This document shows, one piece after another, positions 14,784-23,152 of a stretch of 34,678 bases of DNA (the first letter of the stretch is position 1; the number at the start of each line of letters is the position of its first letter). The position numbers and the translations under genes are program-made. This stretch comes from an uncultured Bacteroidales bacterium (GTDB lineage: Bacteria; Bacteroidota; Bacteroidia; Bacteroidales; UBA4417): assembly GCA_903822525.1 (NCBI GenBank), contig CAIJPI010000324.1, positions 1-34,678 of the forward strand, given 5' to 3'. The notes under the pieces are model-generated. The model was not told the DNA's origin. It worked only from the letters and a program-made list of their open reading frames with translations, and did no database searches.

Positions 14784-16454
14784 TTACATTTTAACAATTC
14801 TGCCTGAATAAACTGAACTGTTGTTTGAAACCTTAACCAGGTAGATTCCTGATGGGAAAGCACCCATATCGTTTATTTGAAGGCTTAACATGGGACTTTC
14901 ATTTCCCTGTAGTGAATAGACTACTTTTCCTTGTATATCGATTATATCGAGAGTGTATTTGCCGTGAAGCGAAGCTGGAAAACCTATAGTTAATTTGTCG
15001 ACCACAGGATTGGGATATGAGCGTAGTGCCTTTACAGCAGCCTGGTTATGGACCGAAAGCGAAGTATATGCTTTCTGGTAATTTGGAATTCCCCATCCCA
15101 GTAATGAGTCAGGGCTACTTGCCTGGCTGGCAGTATTTTTAATGGTTTCGATAAGTTGCATATTATTCAGTTCGGGAAGCGATTGCCAAAGGCAGGCGGT
15201 TATTCCGCAGGTAATAGGTGATGAAAAAGAGGTGCCGCTGCCAAACCCAAATCCTCCCGGGGAATATAGAGCTGCTCCTGAACCCTGTGCATCAACGGTA
15301 GGTTTTATCCGCCTGTCGTATGTAGGGCCTACTGAACTGAAATAAGCCCTTGCGCCTGATGCGTCAACAGCTCCAATCGTAAAAACGCTGTCAGCGTCGG
15401 CAGGTGCGCCAATGTACCACCAGCCTCCTCCACCTGAATTTCCTGCACTGTTTACAACCAGTATCCCTTTTTCAGCTGCTTTGTCCGCACCATTGGTTAC
15501 AAAAGTTGTATTGCCATCCATATCTGCATAGGTATGGTTTGTTGTAGGATCATCAAATTGAGTGTAACCAAGCGAAGAATTGATCAGATCGGCTCCAAGG
15601 CTGTCAGCAAACTCAGCTGCGCTAACCCAGTAGTATTCTTCAACAATAGTTTCGGTTTCGCCAACTTCGGAACGCAGAAGCCAGTAATCAGCCTTAGGTG
15701 CTGTTCCCACCATCTCTCCGCTTACATTGGCTCCCATACATGAAAGAACGCTTGTGCCATGAGAATGCATGGTGGTTGCATATACATTGTTACCCGGCAC
15801 TGCAAAATCGCGTGTGCCCTTAATTTGATTATTTGCACGCAGGCTGTCGAAACAAGTCATGACATCGACCGAATTAAAACCTGCATCAATAACAGCTATA
15901 AGCATGCCCTGTCCACAGTAGCCCCTGTTATGAAGATATTGTCCGTTCAACTGGTTGATCTGGTTAAAGGCAGCGCCATAGTCGTACACATCCGTATTTA
16001 CCTTCTTAGCTATTCCTGCAGTCCAGGGATTTATTTGTTCAGCTTTTAAATATGGCTTTACAGATTCGGACATACCAGTCGTGTTAACTTCTTTTTGGAG
16101 AATTTCTATATCCGAGATAAAATCCAATGCAGAAATGTTGTTGGCCATAACAGCAGTTGCTTCAACTACAACTGTGTTGAACCAGCGCGAACGGGTTAAT
16201 ATTCTGGCTCCTGTGGCCGAAACAGTTTTTACATATGCATCATTTACCGGCATATCCGTTTGGTCGAATGCGATCTGGTGCCGCAAACGCCGTTCAATTG
16301 ACTTTTCGGTCAGGTATGAAGAAGGATTGATACCGGTGTCCAAACTAACACCTTTATCACTGAAATGCAGTACATAGGTTTTAAAGCCGGTTTCCTGCGA
16401 ATAGGCTGACATCATTATTATTAGAGAAACGAGTAAAAGAAATGATTTTTTCAT
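14784..16454 (-). CDS. secreted S8 (subtilisin-like) serine protease with T9SS sorting domain
   Basis: A 556-residue exported protein. A signal peptide (about residues 1-19, ending SAYSQ) is followed by an N-terminal propeptide-like region to about 165. The subtilase domain has Asp190 (AVIDAGF), His232 (HSHGTSV), the oxyanion Asn339 (NSAGNS) and Ser409 (SGTSFSSP), so the triad is complete. The last 80 residues form a Por-type C-terminal domain, starting YPNPVVDKLTI and containing GIYLVKV, which directs type IX secretion and surface attachment or release. Likely an extracellular protease for nutrient acquisition. It stands alone, with a promoter and a terminator of its own. Confidence 0.93.
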   Translation of the reverse strand: MKKSFLLLVSLIIMMSAYSQETGFKTYVLHFSDKGVSLDTGINPSSYLTEKSIERRLRHQIAFDQTDMPVNDAYVKTVSATGARILTRSRWFNTVVVEATAVMANNISALDFISDIEILQKEVNTTGMSESVKPYLKAEQINPWTAGIAKKVNTDVYDYGAAFNQINQLNGQYLHNRGYCGQGMLIAVIDAGFNSVDVMTCFDSLRANNQIKGTRDFAVPGNNVYATTMHSHGTSVLSCMGANVSGEMVGTAPKADYWLLRSEVGETETIVEEYYWVSAAEFADSLGADLINSSLGYTQFDDPTTNHTYADMDGNTTFVTNGADKAAEKGILVVNSAGNSGGGGWWYIGAPADADSVFTIGAVDASGARAYFSSVGPTYDRRIKPTVDAQGSGAALYSPGGFGFGSGTSFSSPITCGITACLWQSLPELNNMQLIETIKNTASQASSPDSLLGWGIPNYQKAYTSLSVHNQAAVKALRSYPNPVVDKLTIGFPASLHGKYTLDIIDIQGKVVYSLQGNESPMLSLQINDMGAFPSGIYLVKVSNNSSVYSGRIVKM

Positions 16455-16471
16455 GAAAACAGATTTGAATG

Positions 16472-16479
16472 CAAAGATA
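16472..16479 (-). promoter_or_regulatory. -7 box for the S8 protease gene
   Basis: On the minus strand TATCTTTG fits TAnnTTTG, 17 nt before the start codon, implying a very short leader. A TTG (complement of 16495-16497) lies 15 nt further upstream. Confidence 0.45.
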
Positions 16480-16658
16480 ACAATCCAAAAGATTCAATTG
16501 TTTTAAAACTGCTAATACCCCCATTATTCTGGTCGAAGCACATTATAAATCAGGAAATAAAAATCTGGTTTTCCTTTTATTATTAAGCCTACGAAAGGCA
16601 TACCCGATTCATAATCAGGCTTTAGGGATGAAGACAAACAATGCTCGTGTAAAAAATG

Positions 16659-16666
16659 TAATTTTG
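16659..16666 (+). promoter_or_regulatory. -7 box for trmD
   Basis: TAATTTTG fits TAnnTTTG and ends 23 nt before the ATG at 16690. This position favours 16690 as the start over the TTG codon nine bases upstream. Confidence 0.45.
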
Positions 16667-16689
16667 CATCATTAATCTCTTTGAATACA

Positions 16690-17361
16690 ATGCGTATAGA
16701 TATCATTACAATTTTCCCCGAAATGTTTGACGGCCCGTTCAACCACTCCATGATAAAGCGGTCGCAAGCCAAAGGTCTGGCTGAGATTCATATTCATAAC
16801 CTGCGCGATTATTCGGATAACAAGCATCGCAAAGTGGATGATTATCCGTTTGGTGGTGGTGCCGGGATGGTAATGATGATACAACCTATTGCTGACTGCA
16901 TTGATAAATTGAAATCGGAAAGAAATTATGACGAAGTCATTTTCATGACGCCTGACGGTAGTTTGTTCGACCAGCCGATGGCAAACAAACTTTCGATGGC
17001 AACCAACCTGATTATAATGTGTGGCCATTATAAAGGAATTGATGAAAGGCTGCGCGAAAATTATTTTACCAGCGAGATATCAATAGGTAATTATGTACTT
17101 ACCGGAGGTGAACTGGCTGCAGCCGTGGTAACTGATGCTGTTATACGTCTTTTGCCGGGAGTGCTGAGCGATGAAACATCAGCGTTATCTGATTCGTTCC
17201 AGGATAATTTATTGTCGCCGCCGGTGTATACCAGGCCTTCAGAGTATAATGGATGGATAGTTCCTGATGTACTGATGTCGGGTAATGAAAAAGAAATTAA
17301 AAAATGGCAATACGAAAAAGCCGTTGAACGTACCCGCATACGCCGCCCTGACATGCTTTGA
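16690..17361 (+). CDS. trmD: tRNA (guanine-N1)-methyltransferase TrmD
   Basis: A 223-residue SPOUT-class methyltransferase. The start is the ATG at 16690 ([13 protein letters not shown]), the family's standard N terminus. The trefoil-knot motifs are present: [39 protein letters not shown], and the C-terminal [11 protein letters not shown] with VPDVLMSGN. It methylates G37 of tRNAs with G at position 36 to prevent frameshifting. In many bacteria trmD sits in rpsP-rimM-trmD-rplS. Here rplS is 2 kb downstream with two unrelated genes between, and rpsP and rimM are not in the window. Confidence 0.97.
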   Translation: MRIDIITIFPEMFDGPFNHSMIKRSQAKGLAEIHIHNLRDYSDNKHRKVDDYPFGGGAGMVMMIQPIADCIDKLKSERNYDEVIFMTPDGSLFDQPMANKLSMATNLIIMCGHYKGIDERLRENYFTSEISIGNYVLTGGELAAAVVTDAVIRLLPGVLSDETSALSDSFQDNLLSPPVYTRPSEYNGWIVPDVLMSGNEKEIKKWQYEKAVERTRIRRPDML

Positions 17362-17401
17362 GAATAGTAATACATACTTACCAATAAGCTCTAATTTTAA
17401 A

Positions 17402-17432
17402 TTGCAAAAATTAAGATTATTTTGTAATATTG
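17402..17432 (+). promoter_or_regulatory. Promoter before the charged helical protein
   Basis: A TTG at 17402-17404, a 20-nt spacer and TAATATTG at 17425-17432 form a near-consensus Bacteroidota promoter (one mismatch in TAnnTTTG), 28 nt before the ATG at 17461. Confidence 0.5.
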
Positions 17433-17460
17433 CAATCATAAATCACTAAAAAACAACGTC

Positions 17461-17934
17461 ATGGGATTAAAGGAATCATTAAGAAAACTTTTTGGCACAT
17501 CGAAAACTGTTACAGCTGCCAAAGCGGATGAATTGAAGGATAAAGCTGTTCATAGCGTAGAAACTGCAAAGGAATACAGCAAGGATGTTGTTGAAAAACT
17601 GGATAATGCAGTTACAGAAGTGAAAGCTGCTGCCAAAGACGCATCCGTGAAAGTAAAGGACTTCGGTGAAAATCTGAAAGAAAAGGCTGAAGAAGCTATC
17701 GAAAAACTGGATGAAAAAGCAGCCGGTATAGTTGATAAACTGGAAGAGAAAATCAGGGGTGGCGCTGTTGAAACAGCAACTGCTGAACCTGTAGCTGAAG
17801 AACCTGCTGAAACTATTGTTCATGCTGAAGTGGCCGAAGACCAAGCTGCCGAAGTGAAACCTGCTGAAGTTGTTGAAGAAACCAACGATACAGCAAAAAA
17901 TCTGAAAAAAGATACTACTGAAGAAGCTGTTTAA
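17461..17934 (+). CDS. Ala/Glu/Lys-rich amphipathic helical protein
   Basis: A 157-residue protein made almost entirely of Ala, Glu, Lys, Val and Asp. Residues 1-100 carry quasi-repeats with alternating Ala/Val and Lys/Glu (AKEYSKDVVEKLDNAVTEVK, then VKDFGENLKEKAEEAIEKLD), predicting long amphipathic helices. The C-terminal part is acidic, with repeated VAEEPAE/AEVVEE-like segments. There is no signal peptide or TM helix. It recalls LEA-like or YtxH/apolipoprotein-like stress proteins, but low-complexity composition makes such resemblance weak. It has its own promoter and a strong terminator and is probably well expressed. Function unknown. Confidence 0.7.
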   Translation: MGLKESLRKLFGTSKTVTAAKADELKDKAVHSVETAKEYSKDVVEKLDNAVTEVKAAAKDASVKVKDFGENLKEKAEEAIEKLDEKAAGIVDKLEEKIRGGAVETATAEPVAEEPAETIVHAEVAEDQAAEVKPAEVVEETNDTAKNLKKDTTEEAV

Positions 17935-17964
17935 TTTCTGTAATTCAGTTTCATTTTGATTTTA

Positions 17965-18000
17965 ATCCCCATGATGATGCATCGTGGGGATTTTTCTTTT
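17965..18000 (+). terminator. Terminator after the charged helical protein
   Basis: ATCCCC (17965-17970) pairs with GGGGAT (17986-17991), and the stem extends inward through TGATG/CATCG with wobble. A T-rich tail runs to 18000. It lies between convergent genes. Confidence 0.75.
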
Positions 18001-18009
18001 CGACAAAAA

Positions 18010-19179
18010 TCAAAGCCGGTGTATATTTTTTTCGATATCAAGGATCAGCGTTTCAGCATCCTCCAGACCGGTTGAAAAACGAATCAGGGTTGGTGGAAAC
18101 GAACTGTACAGTCCGGGACGGACAAAAGTGCAGGAAGGAATTATTAAGGATTCGAAACCGCCCCATGAGACCGCCATACGCCAATACGTGAGACTATTAC
18201 AAAAGTCCTCTATCGCGTCCGTGGTTGAATCCAGATCGATGGTAAATAATCCGGATCCTTTACTCATTTGCGACTGAGCCAGGCTAAACTGTTCGTTATT
18301 TCGAAGCATGGGGTAAAAAATCTTTTTCACTTTTGGCTGCGTTTGGAGGAATGAGATAATCTCATGCGTTACCCGGCTTACATGTTCCATCCTAACCGGT
18401 AACGTTCTTAATCCACGCAGAATAAGCCAGGCGTTGAAAGGCGATAATATGCCACCAAGCGTTAGGAATTCATTTGCAAATATCTTCCCTATCATTTCTT
18501 TTGATCCGCAGCAGGCTCCTGCCACCACATCGCTGTGGCCGCCCAGGTATTTTGAAGCAGTATGTACAACCAGATCGATTCCGTGTTTAATCGGTTGCTG
18601 GAATAATGGTGTACTCAAACTGTTATCAAGTATTGTTATTATTCCTTTTGCCCTGGCAAATTCGCTCACTGCTTTAAGGTCCTGAAGTTCAAATGTCCAT
18701 GAATTAGGGCTTTCGAGATAGATAACGGTTGTTTCGGGGCGCACTGCATCAATTATAGCCTGAGTTGAACATCCGTCGACCATGGTAACCTGTACGCCAA
18801 AGCGTGGCAGTATATTGGTGTTCAGCAGCGTATTGGTCCAGGAATAGGGATTCTGAACACAAACTATATGATCGCCTGTTTTAATGTTCGACAGTATTGC
18901 CGACGAAATAGCAGCCATTCCGCTTCCAAATACCAGTGCCTCTTCAGCACCTTCGAGCGCTGCAAGTTTCCGGCAAAGCAAATTAGTAGTAGGGTTATTG
19001 CCTCTTGAGTAAATCCAGTTGTCTTTTTCAGAGGAGATTGCTTCACGGAATTGCTCAACGTTTCGGAAGTAATAATTGCTGGTTTGATAAATCGGCGGCG
19101 TTACTGAATGAATACCTTCGGCATCATTTTCGCCCAGGATATTGGTTATATAGGAAATATTCAGGTTATCTTCTGTCAT
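18010..19179 (-). CDS. Cys/Met metabolism PLP-dependent enzyme (cystathionine gamma-synthase/lyase family)
   Basis: A 389-residue fold-type I PLP enzyme of the trans-sulfuration family. It shows YSRGNNPT at 58-65 (phosphate and subunit contact), the GSGMAAIS segment at 85-93, Asp185 in ILDNS that pairs with the pyridine ring, and the Schiff-base Lys210 in TASKYLGGHSD. The family includes cystathionine gamma-synthase, cystathionine beta- and gamma-lyases, methionine gamma-lyase and O-acetylhomoserine sulfhydrylase. Sequence motifs alone do not separate these, so I give no symbol. It is a single gene, divergent from rplS and convergent with the helical-protein gene. A TATATTTG box (minus strand, 19237-19244) precedes it. 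Confidence 0.88.
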   Translation of the reverse strand: MTEDNLNISYITNILGENDAEGIHSVTPPIYQTSNYYFRNVEQFREAISSEKDNWIYSRGNNPTTNLLCRKLAALEGAEEALVFGSGMAAISSAILSNIKTGDHIVCVQNPYSWTNTLLNTNILPRFGVQVTMVDGCSTQAIIDAVRPETTVIYLESPNSWTFELQDLKAVSEFARAKGIITILDNSLSTPLFQQPIKHGIDLVVHTASKYLGGHSDVVAGACCGSKEMIGKIFANEFLTLGGILSPFNAWLILRGLRTLPVRMEHVSRVTHEIISFLQTQPKVKKIFYPMLRNNEQFSLAQSQMSKGSGLFTIDLDSTTDAIEDFCNSLTYWRMAVSWGGFESLIIPSCTFVRPGLYSSFPPTLIRFSTGLEDAETLILDIEKNIHRL

Positions 19180-19236
19180 AACATACTTATTTACATCAAT
19201 TTAACCTTTTAACAGCAACTCTGAAAAAAGCGTTCA

Positions 19237-19244
19237 CAAATATA
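19237..19244 (-). promoter_or_regulatory. -7 box for the PLP enzyme gene
   Basis: The minus strand reads TATATTTG, an exact TAnnTTTG match, 57 nt before the start codon. No clear -33 TTG is seen. Confidence 0.4.
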
Positions 19245-19323
19245 AAATTAATTCATAATTTTGGCTCCTGAAAGTAAAAAACAGGTTATCAACAAGGGAT
19301 TGTTAAAAAAACCGGCACAAACT

Positions 19324-19354
19324 TGTTTTGTATCAAATTTTTAGCGTAAATTTG
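19324..19354 (+). promoter_or_regulatory. Promoter of rplS
   Basis: A TTG at 19324-19326, a 20-nt spacer and TAAATTTG at 19347-19354 match the Bacteroidota promoter consensus, about 40 nt before the rplS ATG. rplS therefore has its own promoter here instead of following trmD. Confidence 0.65.
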
Positions 19355-19395
19355 CACTCATTTTTGAGAAAAACGCACATCTAATACATAAACTA

Positions 19396-19752
19396 ATGAG
19401 TAAGAAGGAGTTAATTCAGTACGTTGAAGATCATTTTGTAGTAAAGAATGAATTACCTGCATTTAAGGCCGGTGATACCATCACAGTTCACTATAAAATC
19501 AAAGAAGGCGAAAAGGAACGTATCCAGCTTTTCCAGGGTGTTGTTCTGCAGCGCTCGGGCGCAGGAGTTACTGAAACGTTCACCATACGTAAGGTTTCGG
19601 GAACTATTGGCGTTGAAAGGATTATTCCTGTTTGTTCCCCGTTTATTGATAAAATTGAGTTGAACAAACGCGGTGCAGTTCGTCGCGCAAGGATTTTCTA
19701 CCTCCGTGATCTGAAAGGTAAAAAAGCACGTATCAAAGAAAAACGCAAATAA
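19396..19752 (+). CDS. rplS: 50S ribosomal protein L19
   Basis: A 118-residue L19, normal length. Recognisable are [43 protein letters not shown], the GVERIIPV core and the basic C terminus [20 protein letters not shown]. It sits at the interface of the two ribosomal subunits. The gene is flanked by its own promoter and a strong terminator, so it is monocistronic and detached from trmD, its usual neighbour. Confidence 0.98.
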   Translation: MSKKELIQYVEDHFVVKNELPAFKAGDTITVHYKIKEGEKERIQLFQGVVLQRSGAGVTETFTIRKVSGTIGVERIIPVCSPFIDKIELNKRGAVRRARIFYLRDLKGKKARIKEKRK

Positions 19753-19780
19753 ACTCTTACAGAGTCAGCAATATAAAATC

Positions 19781-19811
19781 AGGTTGTCCTTTGCAGGGCA
19801 GCCTTTTTTTT
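19781..19811 (+). terminator. Terminator of rplS
   Basis: AGGTTGTCC (19781-19789) pairs with GGGCAGCCT (19796-19804), with two G-U wobbles and a 6-nt loop, followed by eight T. Confidence 0.85.
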
Positions 19812-19904
19812 GTTTTGCTCAACAGGATAACTGGATATCATTATTCCCTGATGTGTTTATGCGGAATAATCGTGCATAAAATTTAAAGCAAGGATTTACA
19901 AATA

Positions 19905-21020
19905 TCAGATTTTTACAATGACTTGCCTGCGGTACATAATACCCACTACCAACAACCAAAAGCCGGTATACAGCAGAGCCCCCAGTAAAGAAGCATTTGT
20001 TGGCGACAAGCCAAATGACTGATATTGAACAAACAACCAATCGTACAAGGAGAGTTTTGTGCCTGAAGTAGTAATCTGAATCATTCCGATAACAATAATA
20101 CCGATTTCGGAGCCGAAGTAAGCCGTAATCGGATTGGTACCAAAAGCGAGAAAGGGTGGCGAAAATTGCCGTATGCGCTTAATATCTGCAATCCAATAAC
20201 AGATTCCAAGTACAACCATAGCCAGTCCTGATGAATACAGCACATAAGAGCTGGTCCACAGTTGTTTATTAATAGGGAATACTAATCCCCAGGCCATTCC
20301 GCAGAGTATTAGTATATTTCCGAAAACAAGCAGTTGTATCAGTTTACCACGTTCATCATCCGCTTTTATAAACGCATTTCCTGCCAGCACGCCGATAAAC
20401 CCGCTTGCAATCGCCGGCAAGGTACTCAGTATACCTTCAGGATCGTAGAGTTTGGTATACATCCACACATGCTTACCGATAAGCAAGCGGTCAAGCCAGG
20501 CAGCCAGGTTGGTTGTAGGCTCAAGATTTGAAGGACCGAAACCCGGAACATGCACAAGTGCCATAAGTGCCCAATATGCGGCCAATAAGAGGGCCGACAT
20601 GTACCAAATTACTTTTATATCAGAATAGATCAGGAATATTCCGCAAATCAGGTTAACAATAGCAATCCGCTGCAGAACACCCGGAATGCGGATGTTGGCC
20701 AGGTCGTTAAACGGAAAACTGTTAACGATAAGCCCCAGCAGAAAGATAATGGCTGAACGCCGCAACAGTTGTATTAGGAGTTCCTGTTTTGAAACGCCCT
20801 TTGCCAAACGCTTCGAAATGGAAAGTACCGCCGAAAATCCCATTGCAAAGATAAAAAACGGGAAAACAAGGTCAGTAGGCGTACAGCCATTCCAGACCGA
20901 GTGTCTCAGTATTGGATAGGAAAAACTCCAGCTTCCGGGTGTATTCACAATAATCATTGCCATGATGGTAAGCCCCCTGAAAATATCAAGCGAAATAATC
21001 CTGTTAGCAGAAGTTGGCAT
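19905..21020 (-). CDS. HGSNAT/NagX-like membrane acyltransferase family protein (DUF5009/DUF1624)
   Basis: A 371-residue polytopic membrane protein with about ten hydrophobic helices. The N-terminal signature RIISLDIFRGLTIMAMIIVN, then PTDLVFPFFIFAMGFSAVLS, is characteristic of the family related to heparan-alpha-glucosaminide N-acetyltransferase (COG4299, NagX-like). Eukaryotic members transfer acetyl groups across a membrane to amino sugars. Bacterial members are mostly uncharacterised and often sit near amino-sugar or polysaccharide genes. Here the only neighbour of note is a divergent NUDIX-type regulator, 298 bp away. I infer a role in sugar acylation with low certainty. A TATTTTTG box (minus strand, 21073-21080) may be its promoter. 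Confidence 0.85.
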   Translation of the reverse strand: MPTSANRIISLDIFRGLTIMAMIIVNTPGSWSFSYPILRHSVWNGCTPTDLVFPFFIFAMGFSAVLSISKRLAKGVSKQELLIQLLRRSAIIFLLGLIVNSFPFNDLANIRIPGVLQRIAIVNLICGIFLIYSDIKVIWYMSALLLAAYWALMALVHVPGFGPSNLEPTTNLAAWLDRLLIGKHVWMYTKLYDPEGILSTLPAIASGFIGVLAGNAFIKADDERGKLIQLLVFGNILILCGMAWGLVFPINKQLWTSSYVLYSSGLAMVVLGICYWIADIKRIRQFSPPFLAFGTNPITAYFGSEIGIIVIGMIQITTSGTKLSLYDWLFVQYQSFGLSPTNASLLGALLYTGFWLLVVGIMYRRQVIVKI

Positions 21021-21072
21021 AGTTGAGGGTTTAAAATACAGACTGAAAAGGTATGCTGTTTCAAGTAGATGT

Positions 21073-21080
21073 CAAAAATA
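21073..21080 (-). promoter_or_regulatory. -7 box for the HGSNAT-like gene
   Basis: The minus strand reads TATTTTTG, matching TAnnTTTG, 52 nt before the start codon. The region is AT-rich and no -33 TTG is found, so chance occurrence is possible. Confidence 0.35.
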
Positions 21081-21111
21081 CACTATCTAATCATAAAATT
21101 AACCGGAATTG

Positions 21112-21147
21112 CAATACTTTCTTCAGAAAATATTATTCCAAGTATTG
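21112..21147. promoter_or_regulatory. Inverted repeat in the divergent intergenic region
   Basis: CAATACTT (21112-21119) and AAGTATTG (21140-21147) are perfect 8-bp inverted arms 20 bp apart, located between the divergent HGSNAT-like gene and the NUDIX-type regulator. Position and symmetry fit an operator for the regulator. Nothing else supports this. Confidence 0.35.
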
Positions 21148-21318
21148 TTTATTGTATTTTTATTTTATTATTATATCGCTATAAGTAATTCATTATTAAT
21201 TATATACGATTTGATATCTTTCTTTAATACTTTATCTGAATCAGGTTCTAAAAAACATTAATTTTATGACGTATTTTTTAATAATTACTTCAGAAACTGT
21301 CACGATCAAATAATTTTT

Positions 21319-22053
21319 ATGCAGCAAGGACTTATTCCAAATGTTTCGGTTGATTGTGTTGTGTTTGGATTTGACTTTACAAACCTGAACGTACTGCTGA
21401 TAGAACGGAATATTTCAATTGATGGTACAAATTATGCCGATCTTAAATTACCGGGTGATTTGATCCGCTTAGATGAGGATTTGGATGATTCGGCGGCACG
21501 GATTCTGATTGAAAATACAGGCCTGAGTAATATTTACCTGAAGCAATTTAAGAGCTTCGGATCACCCGAAAGGCTAAAAAGAAAGCAAAGGGATCTGGAA
21601 TGGCTTCGTAAAATTGATCATCCTGAAGAACATGTTATTACGATTGCATATTACTCCCTTATTGATATTTCGGAACAGCGCAGTTCGGATCTGATTCTGA
21701 GCGATAATGCCAGTTGGTGTCCGGTTCATGAAGTAACCGACCTGGTAATGGATCATATGGACATCCTAAAAGGAGCACTGGAGCATCTGCGTATTGAATT
21801 ACTGAACAAACCTATAGGATTTGAGCTTTTGCCTGACAAGTTTACACTTTCGCAGATGCAGAAACTTTATGAAGTAATACTGGGAACTACTTTCGATAAA
21901 CGGAATTTCAGAAAGAAGATTTCCAGCATGAAATACCTTATACCGTTGAACGAGAAACAGGTGGGTGTTGCCCATAAACCTGCACGCCTCTATATTTTCA
22001 GCCGCGAAGTATACACCAAAACAAAGAGGGATAATTTCGATTTCTCAGTTTAA
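21319..22053 (+). CDS. NUDIX-domain transcriptional regulator (NrtR/AraR-like) with C-terminal winged helix
   Basis: A 244-residue protein. The N-terminal NUDIX fold (about 1-150) opens with VSVDCVVFGF and LNVLLIERN. Its NUDIX box is degenerate: in RILIENTGL (61-69) the two catalytic Glu positions are Ile62 and Asn66, so hydrolase activity is unlikely. The C-terminal 80 residues (FTLSQMQKLYEVIL, FDKRNFRKKISSM, then a strand-rich segment) form the winged helix typical of NrtR-family regulators. Such proteins bind a sugar or nucleotide effector in the dead NUDIX pocket. In Bacteroidetes relatives control arabinose or NAD genes. The divergent HGSNAT-like gene is the obvious candidate target. Confidence 0.82.
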   Translation: MQQGLIPNVSVDCVVFGFDFTNLNVLLIERNISIDGTNYADLKLPGDLIRLDEDLDDSAARILIENTGLSNIYLKQFKSFGSPERLKRKQRDLEWLRKIDHPEEHVITIAYYSLIDISEQRSSDLILSDNASWCPVHEVTDLVMDHMDILKGALEHLRIELLNKPIGFELLPDKFTLSQMQKLYEVILGTTFDKRNFRKKISSMKYLIPLNEKQVGVAHKPARLYIFSREVYTKTKRDNFDFSV

Positions 22054-22182
22054 ACAAGGCGATCAATTCCTTTTTCCACCAAAAATATTCATTTGCATTA
22101 ACATTTTGCAAGGATAGTCTTGATAGGCAAATTCCCCATAATGAGTATCCTTATTTATAGGCTATGCTCATCACTAAAAGCC

Positions 22183-22638
22183 TTAGCAGATTTCATCTAT
22201 TTTCATGCTTTGTCCGCGAAAGCTGAAAGAGTCACCGGCTTTCAGTCCTTTCATAGCCACTACCAGCGGCACTACCGGCGAAACGGCATAATAAATTTCA
22301 TTTTCAATCACCACTTTACCAATGCCCGCAACAATATAAAGTGTTTGTGTGCTCAACTTAATTAAAGCGCCAGGTTCGACTTTTGTTTTGACAACGTCGG
22401 GTTTTAACTGACGCAGGAAACGAATCTCGTCTTCAACAACCGAAAGCTGCTGTGCAAGCATATCGCGTTTCCGCATAAGTTGTGCCCTGAAAGAATCATA
22501 CCTGTCCTTGGGAGCTCCATATTCATTTGCACTTTGCTGTGCATCGTTCATAGCTGACAGGATGTTGGATTCTGTCTCCTCTTTTATTTCGACACACCTG
22601 GCATGTAATTTCTCTTTAACTGTGATATTCAGCGACAT
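22183..22638 (-). CDS. GreA/GreB C-terminal-domain-like protein
   Basis: A 151-residue protein. Residues 1-85 are charged and helical (coiled-coil-like, ending LSVVEDEIRFLRQL). Residues 90-151 resemble the FKBP-like C-terminal domain of Gre factors: VEPGALIKLS, YIVAGIGK, then AVSPVVPLVVAMKGLKAGDS and a final IDEI strand. Gre factors have acidic tips on the N-terminal hairpin that stimulate RNA polymerase transcript cleavage. Here the hairpin is not clearly conserved, so RNA polymerase binding is plausible but cleavage activity is uncertain. I recall relatives in Bacteroidota being mislabelled '3-oxoacyl-ACP synthase', which the sequence does not support. It is monocistronic. Confidence 0.7.
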   Translation of the reverse strand: MSLNITVKEKLHARCVEIKEETESNILSAMNDAQQSANEYGAPKDRYDSFRAQLMRKRDMLAQQLSVVEDEIRFLRQLKPDVVKTKVEPGALIKLSTQTLYIVAGIGKVVIENEIYYAVSPVVPLVVAMKGLKAGDSFSFRGQSMKIDEIC

Positions 22639-23152
22639 TTCAAAAAGCTTGGTCTGGTTTATATTTTAATCAGCAATAGTATGAATTTTTTTTTAAAATA
22701 TTATTTCTACTATTTTTTTTACATTATCCTGGAAGAGAGCCACAAAAGGCAGAGAAGCAAATTTTACTATTCGAAAAATGAATCTGAAAGGTGAAAAAAC
22801 GAATTTCCGACATTCTGTTACACTGCGTAAAGATTAATCTTTTCACATCTGCTATATTTGCACCATGCTTTTCAACAGAATAAAACTTAGAAACTGTCTG
22901 GATTTTAATATTGAAGTGATTTATCAAGCTATTTGCTCAATCAATTGTCAGGCTGAGAAACCTGCCCTGAGCTTGCTGAAGCGGAGTCGAAGCCCACTAA
23001 ATCACTTCAATATTTTCGTTCCAGCGTTGAACGAGTGCATTTCGACTTCGCTCAATGTGACAGAAATACAAGGTATTGATGCTTGAAAGTAGTTTTTATC
23101 ATTTTAAGACAGTTACTTAGTCAAAACGCTTTTTCTCTTAACCCGGCTTATC
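22639..23152. other. Gene-free stretch containing a foldback repeat
   Basis: Between the Gre-like gene and lplA. It holds a -7-like TATATTTG at 22853-22860 and an open frame from ATG 22865 that runs into repeat sequence. A 17-bp inverted repeat is present (22907-22923 and 22998-23014). An interspersed-repeat-like core lies at 22946-23064. I see no conserved protein. Confidence 0.5.
22907..23064. repeat. Foldback / palindromic interspersed-type repeat
   Basis: AATATTGAAGTGATTTA at 22907-22923 is perfectly inverted at 22998-23014, 74 bp away. Inside and beyond it are pieces of the type CTGAGCTTGCTGAAG, GGAGTCGAAG and CTTCGACTTCGCTCAATG. Imperfect ends TGTCAGGCTGAG (22946-22957) and CTCAATGTGACA (23053-23064) match inversely at 9 of 12 positions. 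Sequences of this CTGAGCTTG..GAAG flavour are, to my knowledge, common dispersed palindromic repeats in environmental bacteria. Whether other copies exist in this genome cannot be seen here. Confidence 0.6.

Noticed and set aside
22865-23086. 73-codon plus-strand frame with a -7-like box before it
   Set aside because: Most of it is repeat sequence with inverted arms. Kept only as a finding, not as a CDS.
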